DNA of 64,000 nt from Acidicapsa ligni (GTDB lineage Bacteria > Acidobacteriota > Terriglobia > Terriglobales > Acidobacteriaceae), in NCBI RefSeq assembly GCF_025685655.1, contig NZ_JAGSYG010000001.1, forward strand, positions 744,001-808,000, read 5' to 3'. The notes under the pieces were generated by a model. The model searched no databases and had not been told where the DNA came from. It saw only the letters and a program-made list of their open reading frames with translations. Every line of letters starts with the position of its first letter. The stretch's first letter is position 1. Shown piece by piece: positions 8,980 to 18,668 of the stretch. The position numbers were made by a program, and so were the translations under genes.

Positions 8980-10329
8980 ATGCGTCTCGCTGCCAAACCC
9001 GCCCGGCGAAAGCTCCGAATCATCCCGCTGATCGCTGCTACCTACTTCATGGTCTCGGGCGGCCCTTATGGCATTGAAGACATCCTCGGCGGTGCAGGGT
9101 TTGCCAAAGCCATCCTCATCCTCGTCCTGCTCCCTTTTCTATGGAGTCTCCCAACCACCCTCATGATCGGCGAACTGGCCAGCTCCATCCCTGCCGAAGG
9201 AGGCTTCTACGTCTGGGTCCGCCGCGCTCTCGGCCCGTTCTGGGGCTATCAGGAGGGCTGGCTATCCCTGGCCGCCAGCGTCTTCGACATGGCGATTTAT
9301 CCCACCATCTTCGTCAGCTATCTAAGCCGATTTAATCCCGACCTGACCGCCGGTCCTCGCGCCTATCTCTGGTCGCTGCTCGTGGTCGTCGTCTGCTGCG
9401 CCTGGAACCTCCGTGGCGCGCCCGCAGTCGGTGAAGGAACCGTGGGCCTCTTCGTGCTCCTGCTCGCGCCATTTGCTGTGTTCATTGCCCTTGGCTTCTG
9501 GCATGGATTTACCGCCCACCCCACCATCCAGTGGCACGCAGCCTCCACCGAGACATCCCTGTCGACCGCCATACTTGTCGCCATGTGGAACTACATGGGC
9601 TGGGATAATGCCTCCACTGTCGCGCAGGAAGTCGAAAACCCACAGCGCAATTACCCCCGCGCCATGATCGCCGCCGCTATGCTTGTCGCGGTAACGTATA
9701 TCCTGCCGCTGGCTGCGGTAGCCCTGATGGGCATCTCGGTTTCGAACTTCTCCACCGGCTCCTGGGCCGACGCAGCACGCATGATCGGCGGCCCCATGCT
9801 CGCCACCGCCGTCATCGCAGGCGGAGCCATCAACGGCTTTGGCATGTTCAACGTCCTCATGATGAGCTACACCCGCCTGCCCGTCGCCATGGCCGAGGAC
9901 AGGATGCTGCCGCAGTTCGTCACCCGCCGCAACAGCCGCGGCGTTCCCTATGTTTCGGTTCTTCTGTGCGCCATCGCCTGGGCGCTCGCCCTCAAGCTGC
10001 CCTTTGAGCGCCTCATCTCCATCGACCTCAGTCTCTACGGAGCCAGCCTCATTCTCGAATTCGTAGCCCTCGTCGTGCTGCGCCTGCGCGAGCCAAATCT
10101 TGAGCGCCCCTTTAAAGTCGGCAACTTCGCCGCAGCCTGCGCGCTGGGTGTCGGCCCCACCGTGCTCATCTGTTACGCCCTCTACGCTTCTCGCGAGGAG
10201 CACGTCGGTCCACTCTCAGCCGTACTGTTCGCCTTCCTCGTCGCACTCGTCGGCCCCATTCTCTACTGGCTCACCTTCTGGACACGAAAGCAGCAGCGTC
10301 GCCGATTGGCCGCCACCGCAGCCGACTGA
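8980..10329 (+). CDS. APC-superfamily amino acid permease
   Basis: Inner-membrane transporter of 449 residues with about 12 hydrophobic segments. It begins with the amino acid-polyamine-organocation signature region (IPLIAATYFMVSGGPYGIED), where the unwound helix 1 G(S)GPxG binds substrate. The segment ELASSIPAEGGFYVWVRRALG is the conserved helix 2-3 loop, and WNYMGWDNASTVAQEVENP corresponds to the helix 6 region. Family members import or exchange amino acids or polyamines with protons. The Arg/Lys-rich N-terminus (MRLAAKPARRKLR) is cytoplasmic by the positive-inside rule. No metabolic partner gene lies next to it, so the substrate stays open. Confidence 0.88.
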   Translation: MRLAAKPARRKLRIIPLIAATYFMVSGGPYGIEDILGGAGFAKAILILVLLPFLWSLPTTLMIGELASSIPAEGGFYVWVRRALGPFWGYQEGWLSLAASVFDMAIYPTIFVSYLSRFNPDLTAGPRAYLWSLLVVVVCCAWNLRGAPAVGEGTVGLFVLLLAPFAVFIALGFWHGFTAHPTIQWHAASTETSLSTAILVAMWNYMGWDNASTVAQEVENPQRNYPRAMIAAAMLVAVTYILPLAAVALMGISVSNFSTGSWADAARMIGGPMLATAVIAGGAINGFGMFNVLMMSYTRLPVAMAEDRMLPQFVTRRNSRGVPYVSVLLCAIAWALALKLPFERLISIDLSLYGASLILEFVALVVLRLREPNLERPFKVGNFAAACALGVGPTVLICYALYASREEHVGPLSAVLFAFLVALVGPILYWLTFWTRKQQRRRLAATAAD

Positions 10330-10528
10330 TTGTTGAGCCGAACAATAGTTAGCCGTAATTGATAAATAGTCCTATCGAAATTTACTCGATAATCTGTCAC
10401 GATTCCCCGAATCGCAACACTACTGATTGGCCATGCCCTCGCTGGCCCCTACCGCCCGGTCAATATGTATCCGGAGTGTGTATTGAAGTATGTGCCCGGC
10501 CAGATTCGACTTAGGAGAAGACCCCATC

Positions 10529-12781
10529 ATGTCAGTGAATATCTTTGATAGCAACCACTCTCTGCGCAACAATCGCCATCGCCGCATCTCCTCCATAACG
10601 ACTCATTCTGCCATGTCTCTTTGCCTGATATTTGCTGCGATTGGTGCAGTCCAGCCGGGCCTCTCACAGGATTTGACTCCAGCCTCCAGCCAGCAAGTTA
10701 TCCCCTCCGATGCCTCCGCAGTTCTGCACAGCGTTGTTCGTTGGAATGGCTCCCTCGCACAAGCATCTGGACATGCTGTAGCTCTGCATTTTGCTATCTA
10801 CGCCAATCAATCCGGAGGGCAGGCGCTATGGAGTGAAGTCCAAACGGTGCCAATCGGCAGCGATGGACATTACTCTGTTCTGCTCGGAGCAGCCACAGAG
10901 CAAGGTCTGCCCCAAAATCTCTTTCCCTCCGACCAGTTGCGCTGGATCGAGGTCAACATTGGAACCCCAGCCAACACCACCGGCCAGCCCTCTACCGAAT
11001 CGCCGAGAAGCCTGCTCGCTGCCGTTCCATACGCCTTCCGCTCAGTAGACAGCGAAAGCCTCGCCGGGCGCGCAGCCACGGAATACGTCACTCGCGAAGA
11101 TCTCCAGTCACTCGTCGCCAGTGCCATTCCCTCCACGATGCAGACAGCCGCAGATGGGCATTCAAACGCTCTCGGCATCACTCCCAACATCGCAGGAACA
11201 GGAACAACCGGCACCCTCGCACTCTGGACAGCCTCCGCCACTCTCGGAAGTTCAAACATTACTTACCTGGCCAACAAGATCGGCATCGGCACGACGGCTC
11301 CAATCGCAACACTCGATGTCAACGGAACGATAAATCTGCGCGGAACCGCAAGTCTCCCCGCCACATCTACCGCAACCACTGCGACAGGTACGAACTCATC
11401 CCTGTTCAAACTGGGTGCCAGCACTTACTCCAGCGCAGCGCATGCAGCCATCGCGCAGACATTCGCGTTTCAAGCTGTCTCCGTAGGCAATAACACCACC
11501 GCGCCCGCAGGCAAGTTACAGTTTTTATACGCATCCGGAACCAGCTCACCCGTAGCTACCGGCCTCTCGATCGCAAACAATGGCCGCATCACTTTCGCTC
11601 CGGGACAGACTTTCCCCGGAGTCGCCGGAGCCGGTACTTTGACCGCCGTGACCGCGAGCAGTCCTCTCTCTGGTGGAGGCACCGGTACAAACGGCGTTGT
11701 CACTCTGGGACTGAATCTCACCGCGCTTGAAACCAGCCTCAACACTGCCTATGCTCGGCTCACAGCCGCCAACAGCTTCACCTCCAGCGCAGCTTTCGCC
11801 GGACCAGTCACCGGCAACTCCGGCAGCACAATGTACGCCATTCAGGGCAATACAAGCTCTGGTTCAGGAGTGCAGGGCTATGCGACCGGCTCTGGCGGCT
11901 GGGGCGTGAACGGCTACTCCACCGGCAACGGAGGCATTGGCGTCTACGGCAACGCAACCGGCAATGCCAGCGGCGCCAACTATCCCATTGGCGTGCTTGG
12001 ACACGCGTTCCAGGGCACGGCGATCAAAGGCGTGCTGGATGAACCCGCTGGAGGGCAATCCGCCATCCTCGGCCACACCAACGGAACCAGTGCCATCTAC
12101 ACCAACTTCCAGAGCGACAGCCTCGCCGCAGGCGTTTGGGGAGATGTCGCTTCAATCGCCGGACTAACCCCTATGGCCATCGCCGGCACCACCGATGACG
12201 GTTATGCAGGAGTATTCGAAAACAACAGCACAATATGGCCGACACTTTTCATCTACAACGGCGGCTCAGCAGGCAAAGGCTCCTTCAGCGCCATGATGGT
12301 TGGCAGCCCCGGCGGAACCTGCGGAATCGGTGGCTCCGGCGACTTCAGTTGCACCGGCCAGATCAAGTCGCTGGTAAGCACTCAGAATGGGGAGCGCACC
12401 GTCGAAACCTACTCCGTGCAGTCTGCCGAAAACTGGATGGAGGACTTCGGCTCCGGCTCACTGCATAGCGGATCGACCACCGTCACCATCGATCCCGCCT
12501 TCGCTGAAACGGTCAGCAGCACCGCCGACTACCGCATCTTCATTACTCCAAACGGCGACAGCAAAGGCCTCTTCGTCACCAACAAAACCGCAACCAGCTT
12601 CGAAGTTCGCGAGTCCAGCGGAGGCACCGCCTCCATCGCCTTCGACTATCGCATCGTTGCCAAACGCCGCGGCTTCGAAGCCCAGCGCCTGACCGATGTC
12701 ACAGAGCGTTTCAAAGCTGAAACCAGCGCAGCCAAAGGCCCGCTCAAGTCCGCAAAGCTGCTCCCCGAACCAAAACCCTAA
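10529..12781 (+). CDS. Secreted tail-fibre/adhesin-like repeat protein
   Basis: Exported protein of 750 residues, rich in Ala, Gly, Ser and Thr, of uncertain function. A signal-like hydrophobic stretch lies near residues 30-47. Residues about 60-190 form a domain ending in PRSLLAAVPYAFRS. The segment IGIGTTAPIATLDVNGTI is typical of phage tail-fibre and trimeric adhesin-like proteins, and a Gly/Asn-rich run (GSGVQGYATGSGGWGVNGY and similar) suggests short beta-helix repeats. The C-terminal domain (SAENWMEDFGSGSL to FDYRIVAKRRGFE) resembles a C-terminal module I recall from secreted proteins of environmental bacteria. No intramolecular chaperone motif was recognised. The start at 10529 has GGAG eight bases upstream. 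A role in surface attachment or as a structural fibre is inference. Confidence 0.7.
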   Translation: MSVNIFDSNHSLRNNRHRRISSITTHSAMSLCLIFAAIGAVQPGLSQDLTPASSQQVIPSDASAVLHSVVRWNGSLAQASGHAVALHFAIYANQSGGQALWSEVQTVPIGSDGHYSVLLGAATEQGLPQNLFPSDQLRWIEVNIGTPANTTGQPSTESPRSLLAAVPYAFRSVDSESLAGRAATEYVTREDLQSLVASAIPSTMQTAADGHSNALGITPNIAGTGTTGTLALWTASATLGSSNITYLANKIGIGTTAPIATLDVNGTINLRGTASLPATSTATTATGTNSSLFKLGASTYSSAAHAAIAQTFAFQAVSVGNNTTAPAGKLQFLYASGTSSPVATGLSIANNGRITFAPGQTFPGVAGAGTLTAVTASSPLSGGGTGTNGVVTLGLNLTALETSLNTAYARLTAANSFTSSAAFAGPVTGNSGSTMYAIQGNTSSGSGVQGYATGSGGWGVNGYSTGNGGIGVYGNATGNASGANYPIGVLGHAFQGTAIKGVLDEPAGGQSAILGHTNGTSAIYTNFQSDSLAAGVWGDVASIAGLTPMAIAGTTDDGYAGVFENNSTIWPTLFIYNGGSAGKGSFSAMMVGSPGGTCGIGGSGDFSCTGQIKSLVSTQNGERTVETYSVQSAENWMEDFGSGSLHSGSTTVTIDPAFAETVSSTADYRIFITPNGDSKGLFVTNKTATSFEVRESSGGTASIAFDYRIVAKRRGFEAQRLTDVTERFKAETSAAKGPLKSAKLLPEPKP

Positions 12782-12856
12782 GCCGTTTTCAATGCATGCA
12801 CAAAAATCTACGCGTGTTCATCATGCCTGTTCACAAACTCACTTTAGAATCACGCT

Positions 12857-13777
12857 ATGTCGATTCTTAACGTCATACTTCTGGCCATTGTTCAGGGTCT
12901 CGCCGAACTATTGCCTGTCTCCAGCTCTGCCCATGTAGTCGTCGCAGAAAAACTCCTCCACCTCGACCCATCTGCTCCGGCCATGACGCTCCTGCTGGTC
13001 ATGCTCCATACCGGAACCATGTTCGCCGTCATCGTCTATTTCTGGAAGTCCTGGCGCCGGACCTACTTCTCCTCCGTCGCTGCATTCAAGCGCTTCGCCT
13101 TCCTGCTCATCTGGGCCACACTGCTCACCGGCATCCTCGGTGAAGTCATCAAGAAGATCATCGAAAAGACCCTCTTCAAAGGGCAGCCCAAGGCCGAGCT
13201 TGAAAGCCTCTTCAGCCGCCTGGACCTCATCGCTCCCGCCCTCGCCGCCGCCGGAGTCATCATCCTGATCGCCGGTCTCTATGAGCGACGCCACCGCCTG
13301 CGCTCCGCCGTCTCCGGGGCAGTCTCCGGCGCAGCCGCCACGCTTTCCGGAGCAGACAGCAACCTCACCCTTCGCCAGTCCACCATCATGGGCCTCGTGC
13401 AGGGGCTCGCGCTGCCCTTCCGAGGCTTCTCCCGCTCCGGCACCACCATCTCCGCCGCCATGCTCGCGGACGCCCCCAGAGAGCGCGCCGAGCGTTTCAG
13501 CTTCGCGCTGGCCGTAGTTCTCACACCCGCAGTCGTAGGCGTGGAAGCCCTCCGCCTGCTCAAAGCAGCCCACGAAGCAAGTCTTGCCGGTTCGCCCATC
13601 GATCTTCACAGCTCCATCAGCGCCAGCCTCCTGGGCATGGTCTTTTCATTTCTCGCCGGACTAGCCGCCCTCAAGTGGCTCAGCGCATGGCTTGAGAGCG
13701 GCCGCTGGTACCTCTTCGGCATCTACTGCCTGCTGGCCTCCGCCGGAGTCTTCTACCTCTATAAAATCGGCTACTAG
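12857..13777 (+). CDS. uppP: Undecaprenyl-diphosphate phosphatase
   Basis: Integral membrane phosphatase of 306 residues that converts undecaprenyl diphosphate to the monophosphate carrier lipid needed for peptidoglycan and other surface polymers. It can confer bacitracin tolerance. Both family motifs are present: the Glu-rich N-terminal GLAELLPVSSSAH (Glu17, with the SSSAH loop) and the phosphate-binding RGFSRSGTTIS. Seven to eight hydrophobic segments fit the BacA/UppP fold, and a cytoplasmic-looking insertion near residues 100-180 is slightly longer than in E. coli. It is convergent with ppa, and the two genes share a bidirectional terminator. Confidence 0.95.
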   Translation: MSILNVILLAIVQGLAELLPVSSSAHVVVAEKLLHLDPSAPAMTLLLVMLHTGTMFAVIVYFWKSWRRTYFSSVAAFKRFAFLLIWATLLTGILGEVIKKIIEKTLFKGQPKAELESLFSRLDLIAPALAAAGVIILIAGLYERRHRLRSAVSGAVSGAAATLSGADSNLTLRQSTIMGLVQGLALPFRGFSRSGTTISAAMLADAPRERAERFSFALAVVLTPAVVGVEALRLLKAAHEASLAGSPIDLHSSISASLLGMVFSFLAGLAALKWLSAWLESGRWYLFGIYCLLASAGVFYLYKIGY

Positions 13778-13791
13778 AGCGCGGATGAAAC

Positions 13792-13833
13792 AAAAAAGGC
13801 AACGGCCAGCATCTGCTGGCCGTTGCCTTTTCA
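13792..13833. terminator. Bidirectional terminator between uppP and ppa
   Basis: Perfect 18-bp inverted repeat (13794-13811 with 13814-13831, stem GGCAACGGCCAGCA flanked by A and T runs) separating two convergent genes. T runs occur at the 3' side on both strands. Confidence 0.9.
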
Positions 13834-13851
13834 CTTCCTATAGAGCCTTCG

Positions 13852-14391
13852 TTACGACTGCTTCTTCGCCTTGTTCTCTTCAAACTGCTTCATCGAGTGA
13901 ATCACATGATCGCGCGCATACGACGCATCATGCCATCCCTTGATCTCTACGCGTTTGCCTTCCAGATCCTTGTAGATGGCAAAGAAATGCGTGATCTCCT
14001 TGATCATGTGCGGATAGACATCCGAGTAGTTCCACACATTGGAGTAGCGTGGATTGTTCTTGCCCACCGCCAGCACCTTCTCATCCAGCACGCCCTGATC
14101 CAGCATCTCCAGCAAGCCGATCGGCCGCACTTCATGCACGCAGCCCGAGAAGCTTCCTCCCGGCACCAGCACCAGCACGTCCAGCGGATCGCCATCATCG
14201 CTCAGCGTAGATGGAATAAATCCATAATCGCCGGGGTAATGAACCGGGGAGTGCAGGTTGCGATCCAGCTTGAAGACATGTAGCTCTTTGTCATACTCAT
14301 ACTTGTTCGTGCCGTCTTTTGGAATTTCGATAACAGCGCGAAAAACCTCTGGCGCTTTATCGCCAATCGGTAGTTCCAGGTAGTTGACCAT
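13852..14391 (-). CDS. ppa: Inorganic pyrophosphatase (family I)
   Basis: Cytosolic enzyme of 179 residues that hydrolyses pyrophosphate to phosphate and pulls biosynthetic reactions forward. Family I soluble pyrophosphatase features are clear: IPKDGTNKYEYDKE with the substrate-binding Lys, YPGDYGFIPSTLSDDGDPLDVLVL with the metal-binding Asp cluster, and KVLAVGKNNPRYSNV. The length is typical for the prokaryotic hexameric form. It is monocistronic, divergent from purS and terminated by the hairpin shared with uppP. Confidence 0.96.
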   Translation of the reverse strand: MVNYLELPIGDKAPEVFRAVIEIPKDGTNKYEYDKELHVFKLDRNLHSPVHYPGDYGFIPSTLSDDGDPLDVLVLVPGGSFSGCVHEVRPIGLLEMLDQGVLDEKVLAVGKNNPRYSNVWNYSDVYPHMIKEITHFFAIYKDLEGKRVEIKGWHDASYARDHVIHSMKQFEENKAKKQS

Positions 14392-14525
14392 CTCGTCTGT
14401 TTCTCCTGTCGTTCTAGGGGTTAGGGGGAATTTCTATAGCTTGGAGCAGGCCTGGTTCAACTCTGGACCAGTTCATAATCTGGGATCCCGACATTTTCTA
14501 CTCCGGGACTACTATAATCACGGAA

Positions 14526-14771
14526 ATGAAGGCCTATGTCTACGTCACGTTAAAGACCTCCGTCCTGGACCCCCAGGGACAAACCATCCAAAATGCACTG
14601 CGCAAGATGCAATTCACCGGCGTCGAGAGCGTCCGCCAGGGCAAATTCTTCACCCTGTCGCTCGCCCCAGGCCTCTCTGCAGAGGCAGCCCGCGCCGAAG
14701 TTGAGCGAGTGGCCAAACAAGTACTGACCAATCCCGTAATTGAGGACTACACTTACCGCATCGAGGAGTAA
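14526..14771 (+). CDS. purS: Phosphoribosylformylglycinamidine synthase subunit PurS
   Basis: Small subunit (81 residues) of the three-component FGAM synthase PurSQL of purine synthesis. PurS dimers bridge PurL and the glutaminase PurQ. The sequence shows the family pattern: YVYVTLKTSVLDPQG at the start, the central GKFFTLSL strand, and the C-terminal LTNPVIEDYTYRIEE. Unusually, purQ and purL do not follow. Instead a small membrane protein starts six bases downstream. The other purine gene in the window, purD, lies 18 kb away. Confidence 0.93.
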   Translation: MKAYVYVTLKTSVLDPQGQTIQNALRKMQFTGVESVRQGKFFTLSLAPGLSAEAARAEVERVAKQVLTNPVIEDYTYRIEE

Positions 14772-14776
14772 TCCCC

Positions 14777-15169
14777 ATGCCGGTAGCCGCCAGCTCCAAG
14801 CGCTTCGCATACGGAACGACAGGACGATGTTTAGCCGGTTGGTTTCTCGGCTATCTGATATCACTTGTATCCTCCATCGCGCTCTTTCTGCTGGCTAGAA
14901 TTCCCCCGGAAGAACCGACCACAACCGGAGTCTTCACCCTCATAGCCCTCTACGGCATAGGTTTTGCCGTGCTGGCTGGCTGGGTAGGCGCCGGATTCTC
15001 CCGTGAGAATGCCAGCGGTATCGGTATCGCCATCGCGTTCACGATCCTGATCGTAGCGGTCTGGTCCTGGACGGCCACCCCGCTGCACGTGCATTGGTCG
15101 CAGTCGATCGCCATCCTGCTCATGGCTCCGTCAGCCTTCGCTGGCGGCTGGCTTCGCAGCGTCCGCTAA
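14777..15169 (+). CDS. Small membrane protein of unknown function, downstream of purS
   Basis: 130-residue protein with four predicted hydrophobic segments (about residues 17-37, 49-69, 79-99 and 107-124), which I cannot assign to a named family. It starts six bases after the purS stop. The GAGGAG serving as its ribosome-binding site lies inside the purS 3' end, so it is probably translated from the purS transcript. No catalytic motif, Cys pair or charged transmembrane residue pattern points to a function. Confidence 0.7.
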   Translation: MPVAASSKRFAYGTTGRCLAGWFLGYLISLVSSIALFLLARIPPEEPTTTGVFTLIALYGIGFAVLAGWVGAGFSRENASGIGIAIAFTILIVAVWSWTATPLHVHWSQSIAILLMAPSAFAGGWLRSVR

Positions 15170-15286
15170 GCGCCAGCCCGCCAGGTGGTATTGGCATTTT
15201 TTTAATTCACTTTTGGTTAGCTTGTCATACCATGATCTGCTGAGTGGGTAACTGTATTTAATGTTCCCACGAAGGCTAGCTGGATA

Positions 15287-16456
15287 TTGCTCGATCTACC
15301 CACACTCGTTGCCGGGCAAGTGATTCTTGCGGTAATTTTTGCTGGAGTCTTTTATGGCATACACCGCCTTTATCCCGAACTAAAGGGAATTCGCTATGTA
15401 GTGGGCGGTTTCATCGTCACCGCTGTAGCGCGCCGCTTTTTTATGGTGCATGTCGGGCATGCCCAGGGCATTGCTATCCTTCTCGCTCTTGCGGCATCTG
15501 CAATCATGTACACCGCAACGTTGCGGCATCTCGGCAGCTCCAGATCGTCTAAATTGGCCTGGTTCATCCTCGCCTTATTTGGCCTTGCAATTGTGCAGTA
15601 TAAGGAGTTGCGGCCAGATCCGACGCTAAGTTTCGTCCTGGAAAGCGCTGCATTTCTATTCATCCGGGCCATATGGGCGAGAGAGCTGTTTCGCCACGCC
15701 GCAGGCCGAAGGCTGTTGCGGTCCTTCGCCTTATTCCTGGTCATCTATGCCGTTTATGCCACGAATATTCTTATTGTTCGCCTGCCTTACTTATCCGCTC
15801 CAGCCTCACGATACGTCGATCTGCAACCCCTTGAAGCCTTTCTTTTAATCGTGAATGTGGCCTTGTCCGCCATTGAAGATCTCTTTATGTTGCTCATGGT
15901 CGGAAGCTCAATAATCGAGCAGTTAAAGCAGCAATCGCTTACCGACCCAATGACAGGTCGACTCAATCGGCGCGGAATCGAACAGAAAATCGCCGAAGAA
16001 GTGGCACAATCGGCCCGCGGCAGCCACATTTGTTCGATCGCGATGATCGACCTCGATTACTTCAAATCCATCAACGACCAATTCGGCCATTCTGTTGGCG
16101 ACGATGCTCTGCGCCATACTGCGGAGGTGATTCTTGCCGCCGTTCGTCCCTATGATTGTCTCGGCCGGGTTGGTGGCGATGAGTTCGTCTTGATTCTGCC
16201 GTCCACCGACGGAGCATGTGCCTTGAAGATTGCGGAGCGCGTCTGCGCCGCGATTCGCAACACGGATTCAGATGGCCGTTTCCATCTTTCCGTGAGCATT
16301 GGCGTAGCGCAATACGAGTTCACGGATACTGCCACATCGATTTTTGAAAGAGCGGATACAGCCCTCTATCAGGCCAAGGAAGCCGGGCGTGGATGCGCAC
16401 GGTATCTACCCCTGTCTCTGGGCAATCCGCATCCCAATCCAATTCCAATCGCCTAG
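15287..16456 (+). CDS. Membrane-anchored diguanylate cyclase (GGDEF)
   Basis: 389-residue inner-membrane protein that should make cyclic di-GMP from GTP. Six or seven transmembrane helices fill residues 1-210. The GGDEF domain follows from about residue 220 ([16 protein letters not shown]). The active-site motif is intact (GGDEF at residues 296-300). RPYD (287-290) lies exactly five residues upstream, so the RxxD inhibitory I-site appears present and product feedback is expected. No EAL domain is fused. The start is a TTG, the first usable start after an in-frame stop. The unrecognised transmembrane sensor gives no hint of the signal. The glmS gene begins 58 bases downstream. Confidence 0.9.
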   Translation: MLDLPTLVAGQVILAVIFAGVFYGIHRLYPELKGIRYVVGGFIVTAVARRFFMVHVGHAQGIAILLALAASAIMYTATLRHLGSSRSSKLAWFILALFGLAIVQYKELRPDPTLSFVLESAAFLFIRAIWARELFRHAAGRRLLRSFALFLVIYAVYATNILIVRLPYLSAPASRYVDLQPLEAFLLIVNVALSAIEDLFMLLMVGSSIIEQLKQQSLTDPMTGRLNRRGIEQKIAEEVAQSARGSHICSIAMIDLDYFKSINDQFGHSVGDDALRHTAEVILAAVRPYDCLGRVGGDEFVLILPSTDGACALKIAERVCAAIRNTDSDGRFHLSVSIGVAQYEFTDTATSIFERADTALYQAKEAGRGCARYLPLSLGNPHPNPIPIA

Positions 16457-16514
16457 CCGTCCGTCTTTGAGCCCTGCAGCTCCCCAACTCGCATCCGGGC
16501 TCTACAATCCACCT

Positions 16515-18413
16515 ATGTGTGGAATCGTCGGTTACGTTGGCCCGAAAGAAGTCGTCCCCGTCATCCTCGAAGGTCTGCGCCGCCTAGAATACCGCGGCTA
16601 TGACTCTGCCGGCATCGCCGTCGGTACGCCCGGTCAGGAGAAGCTCGAAATCCGCCGCGCGCCCGGCAAGCTTCGTAATATCGAAGAAGTCCTGCGCCAG
16701 CACCCGCTCCACGGCACCTACGGCATCGGTCACACCCGCTGGGCCACCCACGGACGCCCCACCGAAGAGAACGCCCATCCCCACCGCGACTGCACCGGTC
16801 GAATTGTGGTTGTTCACAACGGCATCGTCGAAAACTACATCGAGCTCAAACGTGAACTCACCGCCCAGGGCCACCTCTTCGTCACCCAGACCGACACCGA
16901 AATCATCGCCCACCTCATCGAAGAGGTCCAAAAGCAGGCCGAAGCCGCCGGAACACCCATCCCCCTCGAAGTCGCCGTTCGTCAGGCCGTCAAACGCCTC
17001 ACCGGAGCCTTCGCCCTCGGCGTTCTCTCATCCCTTGAACCCGACAAGATCGTCGCCGCCCGTTTCGGCCCACCCGTCGTCATCGGCCTCGGCAAAGACG
17101 AGCACGGCCAGGGCGAATACTTCGTAGCCTCCGACGTCCCCGGCATCCTGCACCACACCCGCAACATCATCTTCCTCAACGACGGCGACATGGCCATCCT
17201 CACCTTGAACGGCATCGCCTTCACCGACTTCGAAGGCAACCCGCTTGAACGCAAGACGCAGCGCGTCACCTGGGACCCCATCCAGGCGGAAAAAGGTGGC
17301 TACAAACACTTCATGCTCAAAGAAATCTGGGAGCAGCCACGCGCCATCCGCGACACCACTTTGGGCCGCATCTCGCTGGAAACCGGCCAGGTCTTCCTCA
17401 ATGAAATGGCCATCGCGCCTGAGGAGTTAGCCAAAGTTACCAGCATCAACATCGCTGCCTGCGGCACAAGCTGGCACGCCGCCACCGCGGGCAAATACAT
17501 GATCGAGCGCCTCGCCCGTATCCCCGTCGAAGTCGATTACGCCAGCGAATACCGCTACCGCGACCCCATCGCCGACCCCAACGCACTCGGGATGCTCATC
17601 ACCCAGTCCGGCGAAACCGCCGACACCCTCGCCGCTCAGCGAGAGATGATCGCCCTCGGCTCTAAAACCGTCGCCATCTGCAACGTCGTCGGAGCCATGA
17701 TCACCCGCGACGCCAACGGCACCATCTACACCCACGCCGGTCCAGAGATTGGAGTAGCCTCCACCAAAGCCTTCAGCAGCCAGATCACCGCGCTCTTTCT
17801 CTTCGCCCTGCACCTCGCGCAAGTACGCGGCACTCTCACCCCCGCCGAATCCCTCAGCCTGGTGGACGAGCTAAGCCGCATTCCCGCCAAAATTCAGGAC
17901 ATGCTCCAGAACGTCTCGCTCCAGTGCGAAGAGCTGGCCAAAAGCTTCTCCACCGTCCGCGACTTCCTCTATCTGGGCCGCGGAATCCATTTCCCTATCG
18001 CCCTCGAAGGCGCTCTCAAGCTCAAGGAAATCAGCTACATCCACGCCGAAGGCTACCCCGCCGGAGAGATGAAGCACGGCCCCAACGCCCTGATCGACGA
18101 AACCCTCCCCGTAGTCGTCCTCGCCACCCAGGACCCCAATGACCCCGGCTCCAGACTCCGCTACGAAAAAACCTTGTCCAACGTTCAGGAAGTCACAGCC
18201 CGCTCCGGCCGTGTAATCGCCATCGCCGTGGACGGCCAGCAGGATCTGGTCCAACTGGTTGAGCACGTAATCTCCATCCCCCCAGCCCCGGAACTACTGC
18301 TCCCCCTGCTTGAAATCATCCCTCTTCAATTACTCGCCTACTACATCGCCGTAAGAAGAGGCTGCGACGTAGACCAGCCAAGAAACCTGGCCAAATCCGT
18401 CACCGTAGAGTAG
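16515..18413 (+). CDS. glmS: Glutamine--fructose-6-phosphate aminotransferase (isomerizing)
   Basis: Cytosolic enzyme of 632 residues that makes glucosamine-6-phosphate from fructose-6-phosphate and glutamine, the first step toward UDP-GlcNAc. The N-terminal glutaminase domain begins MCGIVGYVG, with Cys2 as nucleophile after Met removal, followed by [18 protein letters not shown]. Two SIS domains follow, with AACGTSWHA and TQSGETADT in the sugar-phosphate site. The C-terminus [13 protein letters not shown] is canonical. The open frame extends 57 codons upstream, but the Cys2 requirement fixes the start at 16515. No glmS ribozyme is recognisable in the short 58-base upstream gap. Confidence 0.97.
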   Translation: MCGIVGYVGPKEVVPVILEGLRRLEYRGYDSAGIAVGTPGQEKLEIRRAPGKLRNIEEVLRQHPLHGTYGIGHTRWATHGRPTEENAHPHRDCTGRIVVVHNGIVENYIELKRELTAQGHLFVTQTDTEIIAHLIEEVQKQAEAAGTPIPLEVAVRQAVKRLTGAFALGVLSSLEPDKIVAARFGPPVVIGLGKDEHGQGEYFVASDVPGILHHTRNIIFLNDGDMAILTLNGIAFTDFEGNPLERKTQRVTWDPIQAEKGGYKHFMLKEIWEQPRAIRDTTLGRISLETGQVFLNEMAIAPEELAKVTSINIAACGTSWHAATAGKYMIERLARIPVEVDYASEYRYRDPIADPNALGMLITQSGETADTLAAQREMIALGSKTVAICNVVGAMITRDANGTIYTHAGPEIGVASTKAFSSQITALFLFALHLAQVRGTLTPAESLSLVDELSRIPAKIQDMLQNVSLQCEELAKSFSTVRDFLYLGRGIHFPIALEGALKLKEISYIHAEGYPAGEMKHGPNALIDETLPVVVLATQDPNDPGSRLRYEKTLSNVQEVTARSGRVIAIAVDGQQDLVQLVEHVISIPPAPELLLPLLEIIPLQLLAYYIAVRRGCDVDQPRNLAKSVTVE

Positions 18414-18498
18414 CCACCTCAAACAAATTCTGCCGCAAACGAGGGCAGCAGGTCAGCCTGCATCCAGTACCGAAGTTCGAAACCTTGCTCCAGCCCTG

Positions 18499-18566
18499 AG
18501 CCTTTGCCTTTGCTTCTGCCCTTGCCTTTCTGCCTATCATTCCCGAAGAGAATCTCCTTCTCCACT
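18499..18566 (+). repeat. Dispersed REP-like element, copy 2
   Basis: Divergent copy between the convergent glmS and FecR-protein genes: CTTTGCC/CTTGCC lead-in, CTGCCTATC, imperfect palindrome ATTCCC-GAA-GAGAAT (18539-18553), then CTCCTTCTCC. No other terminator is obvious between glmS and the next gene. Confidence 0.65.
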
Positions 18567-18668
18567 CCAAACAAAAAAACAACGACCCCAAACGAGAGCG
18601 AGGCAGGACGATTACTCGCCCTACCCCGCCTTTCCCTTCAGTTTTAGTAAAGCTCAGCCAGCGTAAAG

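Noticed and set aside
16344..16514. N-terminal extension of glmS
   Set aside because: GlmS needs Cys at position 2, which fixes the start at 16515. The extension overlaps the cyclase gene end.
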